DNA of 52,483 bases from CAVRJC01 sp964505725 (GCA_964505725.1 CAZDJK010000049.1:1-52483), one strand, 5' to 3'; counted from the first letter of the stretch, positions 31,335-39,739 are shown. Translations and numbers: made by a program. The notes: generated by a model from the sequence alone, not told the origin.

Positions 31335-32606
31335 TCAGTGCGAGCTCGGGCCCTTCGGGACGTCACGGTACGCCCCGTCGCGGTCCCCTGCCCGTTCACG
31401 CGGCATGCCGAGTACCCGCTCGCTGATGACGTTGCGCGCCATCTCGGTCGTGCCGCCACCGATCTGCCCGGCTTGGCGGGAGAGGAAGGCGACGCCCGTG
31501 CGCCCGATCGCGGCGTCGTCGGGCTCCCAGGCGATCGCGGCCTCGCCTGCGAGCTCGAACGCGACGGTCGTGTGTCGCGTCCCGTTGACCCCGGAGAGCA
31601 AGCGCGACAGGGCGGCTCCCTGATCGTTCAGGTAGCCGGTCCGCATCGCCTGCGCGATGCGCTGCACGGCCTCCCGTGCGACGATCGAGTCCGCCCGGAC
31701 CTCGCCGATCATGTCGCGCGCGATGGGGTCGTCCAGACGACCGCTCGCGCGCGCGAGACCGATCAGGGAGCTGTCGGCACCCACGCCCAGCTCGCCGCCT
31801 CCGGGAGGGCGGATGAGGTGCGGGGAGAGCGCAAAGCTCCTCTCGTGGTACAGCCATCGGATGCCAACGGTCCATCCGTCGTCGACGTCGCCGATGCGAT
31901 CGGCGTCGGGGATGCGCACATCGGTGAAGAACTCCTGGCAGAATTCCTTGGAGCCGTTGAGCATCTCGATGCGGTGAAGCTCGACGCCGGACGCGTGCAC
32001 CGGCACCAGGAACACGGTCAGGCCCCGGTGCTTCTCGACGTCCCAGTTCGTGCGGGCCAGGCAGAGGCCGTAGTCGGCCCGCCAGGCGCCCGAGCTCCAG
32101 ATCTTCGACCCGTTGAGCACCCATTCGTCGCCGTCGCGTACCGCCGTCGTGCGGGCACCGGCGGCGTCCGACGCGCTGCTCGGCTCGGAGAGGAATTGCA
32201 CGAAGACGTGCTCGCCCTTGAGGATCGGCGGGAGGTGGCGCAGCTTCTGCTCGTGCGTACCGAACTCGAGGATGACGGCCATGCACGGCGTGAAGTTCGG
32301 CACCCCGAGCATCATCGGGTAGTCGAACCCCGCGATCTCCTCGTTGAAGACGCGCGCATGGGCCGGCGTCAGCCCCGCACCGCCGTACTCCTTCGGCACG
32401 ACGATGCCGGCGAAGCCAGCGTCGAAGAGCACGCGCTGCACACCGCGTTGACGAGCCAGCTCCGCGAGCTCCTGCTCGTCGGTCATCTCCCCGAACGACA
32501 TGCGCGGGCTCGCGGGCGCCAGGTTCTCGCGGATCCACGAGCGCGCCCGCGCGCGGAAGCTCTCGAGGTCTTCGACGTCGGTGGAAGAGATGTCGGTGGT
32601 CGTCAC
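31335..32606 (-). CDS. Acyl-CoA dehydrogenase, FadE subunit of a two-gene pair
   Basis: A 423-residue acyl-CoA dehydrogenase. It shows VVPKEYGGAGLTPAHARVFNE in two stretches, FLSEPSSASDAAG, GSKIWSSGAWRADYGLCLART and a C-terminal GGGTTEMARNVISERVLGMPRE. The Glu of the short-chain catalytic position is absent (GGGTTE). It overlaps the second dehydrogenase gene by 4 bases (GTGA). Such coupled, unlike pairs form alpha2beta2 enzymes in actinobacterial steroid side-chain breakdown (the ChsE/FadE heteromers), where one subunit binds most of the FAD site. That quaternary structure is inferred from the pairing. The Arg/Asp-rich C-terminal tail of about 20 residues is nonconserved. Confidence 0.87.
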   Translation of the reverse strand: MTTTDISSTDVEDLESFRARARSWIRENLAPASPRMSFGEMTDEQELAELARQRGVQRVLFDAGFAGIVVPKEYGGAGLTPAHARVFNEEIAGFDYPMMLGVPNFTPCMAVILEFGTHEQKLRHLPPILKGEHVFVQFLSEPSSASDAAGARTTAVRDGDEWVLNGSKIWSSGAWRADYGLCLARTNWDVEKHRGLTVFLVPVHASGVELHRIEMLNGSKEFCQEFFTDVRIPDADRIGDVDDGWTVGIRWLYHERSFALSPHLIRPPGGGELGVGADSSLIGLARASGRLDDPIARDMIGEVRADSIVAREAVQRIAQAMRTGYLNDQGAALSRLLSGVNGTRHTTVAFELAGEAAIAWEPDDAAIGRTGVAFLSRQAGQIGGGTTEMARNVISERVLGMPRERAGDRDGAYRDVPKGPSSH

Positions 32607-33745
32607 GCGGCTGCCTCCTGTCGCTCGAGCGCCTCGGTGAGGCGCTCGCGGTGCTCGGCTACAGATCCGTACTGCACGGAGTCGGCCGTGAGTCGGCGCA
32701 GGTACAGGTGCAGGTCGTGCTCGAACGTCACGCCGATGCCGCCGTGGATCTGCACGCAGTCGTGCATGAGCTCGACGCCGTAGTGGCCGACGTACGCCTT
32801 GCCGGCCGACAGCAGGTCCCAGGCGTTCGGTGCGTCCTCTTCCACGGCACGGGCCGCGGCGTCGGCGATCGCATGGCTCGCCTCCAGCCACAGCTTCATG
32901 TCTGCGAATCGGTGCTTGAGCTCCTGGTACGACGCGAGCGGTCGCCCGAACGAGTACCGGTCGAACGACCATTCGACGGTCATGTCGAGGGCGCGCTGCA
33001 TCGCGCCGACCATCTCCGCGAGCTGCACCGCGATCGCCAGCCGGAGCTGCCAGTCGACCGCCGTGTCGGCCTCGCCGGCGACCCCGACCACCGCCGGGGC
33101 GTCGAGCTCCGCGTCGTCGAACACGACGTTCGCGAAGCGGCGGGTGAGGTCGATGCCCTCCATCCGACGCCGCGTCACGCCGGGAGCGTCGCCGGGCACG
33201 AGCAGCTGTGTTCGCGAGCCGCCGGCGCGGGCGGTCACGAGGAGCCAGTCGGCCTGGCCCCCCGCCTCGACCGGTCCGCTCACGCCCGAGATCCGGAACC
33301 CGGCGCCGCTCGGGACCGCGTCGAGGGTGACATCGCCCAGCCGGTGGGGTCCCACCGGGGCCCCGTCGCACCAGGCGGCGACGATCTCGCCCGCGAGGAG
33401 CCCGGCGAGCACGGTGCCCTTCTGGTCCGCGGTGCCCCACCGGGACAGGGTTGCGGCGACGACGTTCGTGGGAACGAGCGGCCCGGGCGCCGCGTGCCGG
33501 CCGAACTCGTGGGCCACGAGGCTCAGGTCGCCCAGTGGGTGGCCGGAGATGGTGCCGCCGCCGTCGGCCTCGTCGACGAGCAGGGACGTCCAGCCCAACT
33601 CGGCGCCCTGCCTCCAGTACTCGGACCGGAAGCCGTCCGGGTCGTCGCGCATCGCCCGGACATCCGAGCTGGGCGCCCGCTCGTCGAGGAACCGGCGAGT
33701 GGTCTCGGCGAAGAACTCCTGGTCGGGCGTGAGCTCCAGTTCCAT
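32603..33745 (-). CDS. Acyl-CoA dehydrogenase, second subunit of the pair
   Basis: A 380-residue, more divergent acyl-CoA dehydrogenase, encoded first in the pair. It shows LELTPDQEFFAETTRRFLDE, LVDEADGGGTISGHPLGD, VEWSFDRYSFGRPLASYQELKHR in two stretches, CVQIHGGIGVTFEHDLHLYLRR and an end with GSVAEHRERL. The middle beta domain is degenerate and the C-terminal GTS motif is lost, while the dimer helix with IHGGIGVTFEHD is clear. This pattern fits the beta-type partner of alpha2beta2 dehydrogenases. ATG 33745 has a GAGGAG ribosome site. It is divergent from the SDR at 33871, and a TTGACA reads toward it at 33801-33796. Confidence 0.83.
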   Translation of the reverse strand: MELELTPDQEFFAETTRRFLDERAPSSDVRAMRDDPDGFRSEYWRQGAELGWTSLLVDEADGGGTISGHPLGDLSLVAHEFGRHAAPGPLVPTNVVAATLSRWGTADQKGTVLAGLLAGEIVAAWCDGAPVGPHRLGDVTLDAVPSGAGFRISGVSGPVEAGGQADWLLVTARAGGSRTQLLVPGDAPGVTRRRMEGIDLTRRFANVVFDDAELDAPAVVGVAGEADTAVDWQLRLAIAVQLAEMVGAMQRALDMTVEWSFDRYSFGRPLASYQELKHRFADMKLWLEASHAIADAAARAVEEDAPNAWDLLSAGKAYVGHYGVELMHDCVQIHGGIGVTFEHDLHLYLRRLTADSVQYGSVAEHRERLTEALERQEAAA

Positions 33746-33825
33746 GCAGCATCTCCTCGTGGCGGACGCTGAGCATCATCCTCGCGTTTCTCCGGTGTCA
33801 AAGTCGGCTCGAGGTCGCGCCCCAC

Positions 33826-33831
33826 TAGTGT
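33826..33831 (+). promoter_or_regulatory. -10 candidate for the 33871 SDR operon
   Basis: TAGTGT lies 39 bases before ATG 33871, which has a strong GGGAGGAGG ribosome site. This would be a leadered promoter for the plus-strand run up to 39458. Confidence 0.3.
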
Positions 33832-33870
33832 CGCCGGCGCAGGGCTCGGGGCAGGGAGGAGGACGCGACG

Positions 33871-34662
33871 ATGGACCTCGGTGTCGAGGGCAAGGGGTAC
33901 CTCGTCGTCGGGGGCACCCAGGGGATGGGCCTGGCGACGGCGGGCACGCTGGCTCGAGAGGGCGCCCGCGTGGCGATCGCGGCCCGCGACGTGGAGCGGA
34001 CGAAGAAGACCGCCGAGACGCTGAGCACCGCACACCGGGCGACCGTCCTCCCGTTCCCGGTCGACGCGAACGAGACGGACGCGTGCAAGGCGATGGTCGA
34101 CGATGCCGCAGCCGCCCTTGGCGGGCTTGCCGGGATCTGCGTCACCGCGTCGGGTGCCGCGGCCGGCGGTGGTCAGTCCGCCGCGGTGTGGCGCACGTCG
34201 TTCGATTCCGTGCTGCTCGCAACGGTGAATGCGGTCGACGCCGCACTCCCTCACCTCGTCGACCGAGGGGACGGGACCATCGTCACGACATCCGCGTACT
34301 CGATCCGGGACCCGCACTTCGAGCGCCTCGCGTACACGAGCCTCAAGGCGGCAGTGGCCACCTACACCAAGACCATCGCGAGGGAGTACGGCCTGAGGGG
34401 CGTTCGCGCGAACTGCGTCGCGCCGGGCGCGATCGAGACCGAGGCGATGCACGCGATGCGCGGGGCCCTGGCGGAGGCGAAGGGTTGGCAGTACGAAGAG
34501 GCAATCGAGCGGATGATGGTGGAGGAGTGGCACATGGACGTCGCGCTGGGGCGTCCGGGCCAGCCCGGCGAAGTGGGGGACCTCATGGCCTTCCTGTTGT
34601 CCGCACGCGCGGGCTACCTCACCGGCGCCACCATCAACATCGACGGTGGGACCAGCTTCTGA
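33871..34662 (+). CDS. Short-chain dehydrogenase/reductase
   Basis: An SDR of 263 residues. The cofactor loop is VGGTQGMGLAT, slightly unusual (GGTQGMG rather than TGxxxGIG). NNAG is replaced by TASGAA, the active-site serine by the TTSAYS segment, and YTSLK is intact. It ends with TGATINIDGGTSF. It is the first gene of the plus-strand run leading to the Ltp2-like aldolase, so it may oxidise a 3-hydroxyacyl-CoA or a ring alcohol in that route. GGGAGGAGG precedes the start. A 95-base gap separates it from the aldolase gene. Confidence 0.82.
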   Translation: MDLGVEGKGYLVVGGTQGMGLATAGTLAREGARVAIAARDVERTKKTAETLSTAHRATVLPFPVDANETDACKAMVDDAAAALGGLAGICVTASGAAAGGGQSAAVWRTSFDSVLLATVNAVDAALPHLVDRGDGTIVTTSAYSIRDPHFERLAYTSLKAAVATYTKTIAREYGLRGVRANCVAPGAIETEAMHAMRGALAEAKGWQYEEAIERMMVEEWHMDVALGRPGQPGEVGDLMAFLLSARAGYLTGATINIDGGTSF

Positions 34663-34745
34663 GCGGGCGATGCCGGTCCACCCGGCGGACCCGACGCGGC
34701 CGCCTCCGGGGACCGGGCTCCGTGCCGGCCGCGCCACAGCCGTGA

Positions 34746-34751
34746 TAGGCA
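34746..34751 (+). promoter_or_regulatory. -10-like element 6 b before aldolase gene
   Basis: TAGGCA, then GAGAGC, then ATG 34758. The final base differs from TAnnnT. It could instead be read as a weak AGAGAG ribosome site. Confidence 0.3.
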
Positions 34752-34757
34752 GAGAGC

Positions 34758-35903
34758 ATGAAGACGCACCGGGTCGCGATCGTGGGTGTCGGCTACTCCG
34801 AGGTCGGCCGGCGGCTCGGCCTGTCCGAGCGCGAGCTCTCACGGCAGGCGTTCATGGCCGCCATCGACGACGCGGGAATGGCGCCATCGGACATCGACGG
34901 CGTCGCCGCCATGGGCGGCGGCCACTCGATGGACATCGCGTACACGCTCGGCATGATGCCCATCAACTGGTACTCCGACTGCATGGCCGGCCCCGCGTTC
35001 GTGCAACCGGCGTGCCAGGCGATTGCCGCAGTCGCGTCGGGATACGCGCACACGGTGGCCGCGTTCCGGGTGATCAGCCAGATGCCGAGCTTCGGCGACC
35101 GGCGTGTGCCCGACGGCCCGACGCCGCCGCGGCGCGCGCCGGGCGATCAGCAGTTCTCGGCGCCGTTCGGGGCCGGCGCATCGGCGGCGACCATCGGCGG
35201 CTGGGAGATGCAGCGCTACATGGCGAAGTTCGGCGCGACCGAGGAGCACTTCGCCCTCAACGCGGTGAACCAGCGGTACCACGCGTCGTTGAACGACGAC
35301 GCTCTCTTGCGCGATCCGATCACCGTCGACGACTACTTCGCGGCCCGGTACATCAGCAAGCCGGTGAGGCTCTTCGATTGTGACTACCCGGTCGACGCGG
35401 GATCGGTCGTGATCTTCACCACCGAGGAACGCGCCCGCGACCTGCGGGCACAACCCGTGTTCGTGGAAGCGTCGGCGCTCAGCGCCATCGCGCCGCTCGA
35501 CTTCGGCGTGCTGGCGGAGCAGGCGCAGACCGCGCCGTGGTACTGCGGCGAGCAGCTGTGGTCGCGTACCGATCTGGGCCCCGCCGACGTCGACGTCGCG
35601 GAGCTCTACGACGGCTTCACGGTGATCACCTTCCAGTGGCTCGAAGGGCTCGGCTTCTGCGGCGCCGGTGAGGCGGCCGATTTCATCAAGGAGGGCCACA
35701 CCCGACTGGGAGGGAGCCTGCCGCTCAACACCGACGGTGGAGCGTGCAACGTCGGACGCAGACACGGCGCCAACTTCTGCATCGAGAGCACGCGACAGCT
35801 CCGCGGCGAGTGCGACGAGCGCCAGGTGCCGGATGCGAACGTCGCGGTGTGGAGCAACGCGGTGGGCCCCTTCGGGGGCGTGGTGCTGCTCACGTCGCAT
35901 TGA
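34758..35903 (+). CDS. Ltp2-like thiolase-fold protein, probable retro-aldolase with DUF35 partner
   Basis: A 381-residue thiolase-fold protein of the lipid-transfer/Ltp2 type. The N-terminal strand is VAIVGVGYSEVGRR. ELYDGFTVITFQWLEGLGF replaces the NEAF/HDCF block with a Tyr, and LNTDGGACNVGRRHG replaces the GHPLGATG loop of true thiolases. The nucleophilic Cys has no clear equivalent (CMAGPAFVQPAC aligns ambiguously). In Ltp2, such changes turn the fold into a retro-aldolase that uses Tyr residues to release propionyl- or another small acyl-CoA from a steroid side chain. DUF35 follows at once (12 bases, AGGAGG ribosome site), as in the Ltp2-ChsH2 complex. The function is inferred from motifs and pairing. 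Confidence 0.78.
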   Translation: MKTHRVAIVGVGYSEVGRRLGLSERELSRQAFMAAIDDAGMAPSDIDGVAAMGGGHSMDIAYTLGMMPINWYSDCMAGPAFVQPACQAIAAVASGYAHTVAAFRVISQMPSFGDRRVPDGPTPPRRAPGDQQFSAPFGAGASAATIGGWEMQRYMAKFGATEEHFALNAVNQRYHASLNDDALLRDPITVDDYFAARYISKPVRLFDCDYPVDAGSVVIFTTEERARDLRAQPVFVEASALSAIAPLDFGVLAEQAQTAPWYCGEQLWSRTDLGPADVDVAELYDGFTVITFQWLEGLGFCGAGEAADFIKEGHTRLGGSLPLNTDGGACNVGRRHGANFCIESTRQLRGECDERQVPDANVAVWSNAVGPFGGVVLLTSH

Positions 35904-35915
35904 CAGGAGGCAACG

Positions 35916-36374
35916 ATGACGACCCAGCTCACCGCGCAGACCAGCCCGCCGGTTCCCGAACCCGACGACCTGACGCGGTTCTTCTGGGACGGCGTCACCG
36001 CGCACGAGCTGAGGATCCTGCGGTGCGACCGGTGCGGCAAGTTCATCCACTGGCCGAGGCCGGTGTGCCGCTTCTGCCTGAGCACCTCGTTGACCCCCAC
36101 GCGCGTGTCCGGGCGGGCGACGCTCCACAGCTGGACGATTCCGCTGCAGCCCTTCGACCCGTACTTCCTCGAGCACGTGCCCTACGTGCTCGCGGTCGTC
36201 GAGCTCGAGGAGCAACCAGGGCTGATGATGGTCACCGACATCGTCGACTGCGACGAGGAGCACCTTCGCGCGGGCATGCCGCTCGAGGTGACGTTTCGCG
36301 ACGTCGCCCCCGGCTACACGCTGCCCCTGTTCGCCCCTGCGGCCGGTACCGACGACGGAGGCGGGCGTCGATGA
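35916..36374 (+). CDS. DUF35 zinc-ribbon/OB-fold acyl-CoA-binding protein
   Basis: A 152-residue stand-alone DUF35 protein. The zinc ribbon has two CxxC pairs (CDRCGKFIHWPRPVCRFC, about residues 37-54) and is followed by an OB-fold (SGRATLHSWTIPL, PYVLAVVELEEQPGLMMVTDI). The zinc ribbon and OB-fold in this family dock on thiolase-fold aldolases and bind CoA. It is translated from a strong AGGAGG site 12 bases after the Ltp2-like gene, so the two proteins very probably form a complex. Unlike ChsH2 it has no attached MaoC-like hydratase domain, and none lies nearby. The Asp/Gly-rich end is variable. Confidence 0.88.
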   Translation: MTTQLTAQTSPPVPEPDDLTRFFWDGVTAHELRILRCDRCGKFIHWPRPVCRFCLSTSLTPTRVSGRATLHSWTIPLQPFDPYFLEHVPYVLAVVELEEQPGLMMVTDIVDCDEEHLRAGMPLEVTFRDVAPGYTLPLFAPAAGTDDGGGRR

Positions 36375-36393
36375 GCAGGACCGCGTCCCGACC

Positions 36394-37779
36394 ATGGTTG
36401 AGCCGATGACACTTCCGATCGCGGACGATCCGCAGACCGACCGCGTCGTCGCGTGGCTCCAGTCGAGCCTCGGCGGCCGCGTGTTGTCCCTGTCACGCCA
36501 GGCGCGCTGGCGGCCGGTGTGGATGGTCGACCTCGAGCGCGACGATGAGCAACTCCCGCTCTGCGTGCGCGGCGATCGCATCGACACGCAGTACACGTGG
36601 TCCCTCGAGCACGAGATGCGATTCCAACGCACGCTCCAGGAGCAAGGGGTCCCGGTTCCGAAGGTGTACGGCTGGATCGACGAGCCGCGCGCGATCGTGA
36701 TGGACCGGGTGCCCGGGCGACCCGACTTCGCCGGCTCCACCGACGTCGAGCGCGACGTCGTCGTCGACGAGTACCTGCAGATGCTCGCGCGAATGCACGC
36801 GCTCGACGTCGCTCCGTTCGTGGAGGCAGGCATCGACCGCGCGGACCGCCCGGAGGAGTCGGGCGTCCTCGGCGCCCGACGCATGGTCGCGATGTACCGT
36901 GCGCAGAAAGTGAGGCCCGACCCGTTCACGGAGTGGGCGCTCGGGTGGCTCGACCGTCATCCTCCCCGGAGCAACGGCCGCGAGGGGCCGGTCGTATGGG
37001 ACTCGGGGCAGTTCCACCACGAGCACGGTCACCTCACCGCGATCGTCGACCTCGAGCTGGGCCACATCGGCGACCCGATGATGGATCTCGCGGGCTGGCG
37101 CATGCGCGACAGCGTGCTTCCGTTCGGGAACTTCTCCGACCTGTACGACCGTTATGGTGAGCTCGCGGGCGCGCCGGTCGACATCGATGCCGTCCAGCGG
37201 CATCACATCTTCTTCACGCTGAGCAACCAGCTGGCGTTCTCGCACGCGGTGAAGGATCCGCCACCCGGGTCGGACTTCGCGACGAACCTCCAGTGGTGCA
37301 ACGAGACGAATCTCTACGTCACGGAGGCGATCGCCGAGTATCTCGGCGTCGAGCTGCCCGCGGTCGGGACTCCCGAGCCACGCCGTTCGCGCGTGGGCCC
37401 CGTGCACCAGCACCTTGTTCGAAGCTTGCGGGCACTCTCCGTCGACGACGAGTACGTGCGACACCAGGTGAGGATCAACTTCCGCGTTGCTCAGCACCTC
37501 GCGCGGGTGGAGGAGATCGGCGACGCGGTGGAGGAAGCGAACCTCGACGACCTCCAGCAACTGCTCGGCCGCCGGCCCGACGACTGGGAGCAGGGCGACC
37601 TCGAGCTCGAGCGCTTCGCGCTCGCCGACGCCGCGAGCGGTGAGCACGACGAGGCGCTCGTCGCACTCTTCCACCGTAGGAACCTGCGGGCCCAGATGCT
37701 GAACGGTCCGGCCGGCTCGGCCATGGCGCGCCACAACCCGATCCAACGCTTCGACGACCGCGGCGACGGGCGCGGATGA
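36394..37779 (+). CDS. Phosphotransferase-like (APH-fold) protein with altered catalytic loop
   Basis: A 461-residue protein with the aminoglycoside phosphotransferase fold (VPVPKVYGWIDEPRAIVMDRVPG), but the catalytic loop has changed. Where kinases have HGDxxxxN it reads VVWDSGQFHHEHG, so the catalytic Asp is Ser or shifted and the Mg-binding Asn is His. The later metal motif IVDLELGHIGDPMMDLAGW is intact. The C-terminal 110 residues (about 345-461) are an added helical segment. It may have a new reaction or only bind substrate. It starts 19 bases after the DUF35 gene, with ATG 36409 as an alternative start. It is a different branch from the intact kinase at 20352. Confidence 0.72.
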   Translation: MVEPMTLPIADDPQTDRVVAWLQSSLGGRVLSLSRQARWRPVWMVDLERDDEQLPLCVRGDRIDTQYTWSLEHEMRFQRTLQEQGVPVPKVYGWIDEPRAIVMDRVPGRPDFAGSTDVERDVVVDEYLQMLARMHALDVAPFVEAGIDRADRPEESGVLGARRMVAMYRAQKVRPDPFTEWALGWLDRHPPRSNGREGPVVWDSGQFHHEHGHLTAIVDLELGHIGDPMMDLAGWRMRDSVLPFGNFSDLYDRYGELAGAPVDIDAVQRHHIFFTLSNQLAFSHAVKDPPPGSDFATNLQWCNETNLYVTEAIAEYLGVELPAVGTPEPRRSRVGPVHQHLVRSLRALSVDDEYVRHQVRINFRVAQHLARVEEIGDAVEEANLDDLQQLLGRRPDDWEQGDLELERFALADAASGEHDEALVALFHRRNLRAQMLNGPAGSAMARHNPIQRFDDRGDGRG

Positions 37780-37831
37780 TCCCACGAGCCGGTGGCCCGC
37801 GTCGATCGGCGCTCGCGAAAGGACGCTTCCA

Positions 37832-38500
37832 GTGCCCCTTGACCTGACACCCCACATCGAGCCGGCGACGACCGCGGTTGTGACCCTCGAGGTGCAGGAG
37901 AACCTCTTGCTCCCCGACCGGGCGATGATTCCCGGGCTCGCCGCACATGCGGAGCAGATCGGCCTGATCGACCGGCTCGGCACGCTGTTCGACGCGGCGC
38001 GCCGGGTCGGCGTGCGGGTCCTCTACGTCACCGACCAGCGCCGGCACGACGGTGTCGGCGGTACCGGCAACGCCTTCGTCGGACGGGCGATCAGCGGTCA
38101 ACGCGGAAGGAGCGCAGATGATGGGCGCAGCCCGGGACACGGGCCCATTGTCAGCCGCCTGACACCGCACCCGGAGGACATCTCGATCGCGCGCGAGCAG
38201 GGGATGACCGGCTTCTACACCACGCCGCTCGACGCCTACCTCCGGAACATCGGGGCCAGGACCGTGATCATCACCGGGGTGTCGGCGAACATCGCGGTGA
38301 ACGGCACGTCGATCGAGGCGATGAACCGCGGCTACCGCGTGATCGTTCCGAGCGACTGCATCGCCGGCGATCCGCCCGAGTACGTCGAGCAGCTGCTGCG
38401 CTTCACCATCCGCAACGTCGCGCTCGTGGCCCCGGTGCAGAGCATCCTCGACCAATGGAACGGCCTCCCGGCCAACCCGGTCCGGGCCTCCGCGCGCTGA
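37832..38500 (+). CDS. Isochorismatase-fold protein lacking the catalytic cysteine
   Basis: A 222-residue isochorismatase/cysteine-hydrolase fold protein. The family triad is Asp-Lys-Cys. Here the first strand reads VTLEVQEN (Asp replaced by Glu) and the loop before helix 5 is GVSANIAVNGTSIEAMNRGY, with Ala where Cys is expected. The lysine region (IAREQGMTGFYTTPLD) has no clear Lys. It ends with VIVPSDCIAGDPPEYVEQLL. It is therefore probably not a cysteine hydrolase. GTG 37832 follows AAAGGA by about 7 bases, and the gene lies 52 bases after the APH-like gene. The residues about 85-105 (GQRGRSADDGRSPGHG) are a low-conservation insertion. Confidence 0.72.
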   Translation: MPLDLTPHIEPATTAVVTLEVQENLLLPDRAMIPGLAAHAEQIGLIDRLGTLFDAARRVGVRVLYVTDQRRHDGVGGTGNAFVGRAISGQRGRSADDGRSPGHGPIVSRLTPHPEDISIAREQGMTGFYTTPLDAYLRNIGARTVIITGVSANIAVNGTSIEAMNRGYRVIVPSDCIAGDPPEYVEQLLRFTIRNVALVAPVQSILDQWNGLPANPVRASAR

Positions 38501-38636
38501 GTCGCGCGCGTTGCGCCACCGGATCGGCAGACGCCCCGGCCGCTCCGGCGCAGACAGGCGTGGATTGACGAGCCCGGGGGAGGGTCGTACGGTCGTTCGT
38601 GGCTCCGAGTGGTGCGGGTTGCGTGGAGGTGTGGTC

Positions 38637-39458
38637 GTGGATCTCGGTCTGGACGGCAAGGTCGCGGTCGTCGCCGGTGCCAGCAAGGGCATCGGCCGGG
38701 CAACCGTGCTGCGACTCGCGGAAGAGGGTGCAAAGGTGGCCTACTGCGCGCGCTCGGTCGAGGCGCTGCGCGAGATCGAAAAGGACGTCGCCGCGTTCGG
38801 CGGGACGTGCCTCGCGGTGGAGACCGACCTGCGCGAGCGCGACGCGGCCGACCGCCTCGTCGCGGAGGCCGTGAGCGCATTCGGGCCTGTCGGCATCATG
38901 GTGTTCACGCCGTCGCTGCACCTGAATCGTGAGTTCATGGATCTGAGCGACGACCAGTGGGAAGAGACGTTCGACATCACGTTCCACGCCGGAGTCCGGA
39001 TGGCGCGCGCGGTGATCCCCCACATGCAGACGCTGCAGTGGGGACGCATCGTCTTCGTGGGCGCGGGCTCGATCTACAAGCAGACGGTCGGCCCCGGCAT
39101 CGCCCACGTCGACGTGCACCCCGACTTCACGACCGCCAAGGCCGCTCTCGCCAACCTGAGCAAGTTCCTCTCGAAGAACTTCGGACCCGACCAGATCTTC
39201 GTGAACACGTTGCACCCGGCGTTCGTGCAACCCGCCGGCCGGCTCGAGATGTGGTCCGCGCTCGGAGCCGACGAAGGGCTCACCCCCGCCGAGGGCTTCG
39301 TGAAGATGACGGCCCAGTACGGATACATCCCGGCGCTGGCCCGACCGGGCACCTCCGAGGGCTTCGCGAACATGATCGCGTTCCTCTGCTCCGAGGCGAA
39401 CGAGTACATCACCGGCATCGAGGCGGCGATCGACGGCGGCGGTCTCGACGTCGGATAG
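38637..39458 (+). CDS. SDR-fold protein with Phe in place of the catalytic Tyr
   Basis: A 273-residue SDR. The cofactor loop is VAGASKGIGRAT (Ala for the usual Thr), followed by YCARSVEALRE. The catalytic YxxxK appears as FTTAK near residue 166, so the Tyr is Phe. NNAG is replaced by FTPSLH, and the active-site Ser may be in VGAGSIYKQT. The fold is intact, with TGIEAAIDGGG at the C-terminus. It may reduce or isomerise by another mechanism, or be only a binding protein. I chose GTG 38637 because GGAGG lies 7 bases before it; the frame is open further upstream, without homology. It ends the plus-strand run, 41 bases from a convergent tautomerase gene. Confidence 0.78.
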   Translation: MDLGLDGKVAVVAGASKGIGRATVLRLAEEGAKVAYCARSVEALREIEKDVAAFGGTCLAVETDLRERDAADRLVAEAVSAFGPVGIMVFTPSLHLNREFMDLSDDQWEETFDITFHAGVRMARAVIPHMQTLQWGRIVFVGAGSIYKQTVGPGIAHVDVHPDFTTAKAALANLSKFLSKNFGPDQIFVNTLHPAFVQPAGRLEMWSALGADEGLTPAEGFVKMTAQYGYIPALARPGTSEGFANMIAFLCSEANEYITGIEAAIDGGGLDVG

Positions 39459-39498
39459 CCGGTGCCGTCCTTGCGCGGTTCGGGTTCTCGGACTGAGC

Positions 39499-39720
39499 TC
39501 AGAGCTTCCCGGCGCGCAGCCGCGCGACGTGGTCCTTGGTGAACACCTCGCCGCCGATCATCCACTGACCGTCCTCGGTCTCGAGCACCCGGACCCAGGT
39601 CATCCTGCGCACGGGTTCCCCCCAGATCTTCACGAGCGCGTCGGTGGTGACGCGCATCATCTCCTCCTTCTGCTCGGCACTCCAGACTCCCTTGATCAGG
39701 TGGATGTCGACGAGCGGCAT
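39499..39720 (-). CDS. 4-oxalocrotonate tautomerase-like protein (second copy)
   Basis: A 73-residue small protein of the 4-oxalocrotonate tautomerase family. After Met removal it starts with Pro (MPLVDIHLIKG), the catalytic base of the family. KEEMMRVTTDALVKIWGEP and RMTWVRVLE are typical of the helix and second strand. The C-terminal WMIGGEVFTKDHVARLRAG extension makes it longer than the usual 62 residues. AAGGAG lies 5 bases before ATG 39720. It is the last gene of a five-gene operon that begins with another tautomerase. By eye it is identical at about 40 of 73 positions to that copy. Confidence 0.82.
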   Translation of the reverse strand: MPLVDIHLIKGVWSAEQKEEMMRVTTDALVKIWGEPVRRMTWVRVLETEDGQWMIGGEVFTKDHVARLRAGKL

Positions 39721-39739
39721 GCAGGCTCCTTTGGTTGCT

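Noticed and set aside
29907..32783. Long plus-strand open frame of over 900 codons
   Set aside because: It runs across the amidase end, the SDR and the minus-strand acyl-CoA dehydrogenases in another frame, with repetitive Arg-rich composition and no motifs.
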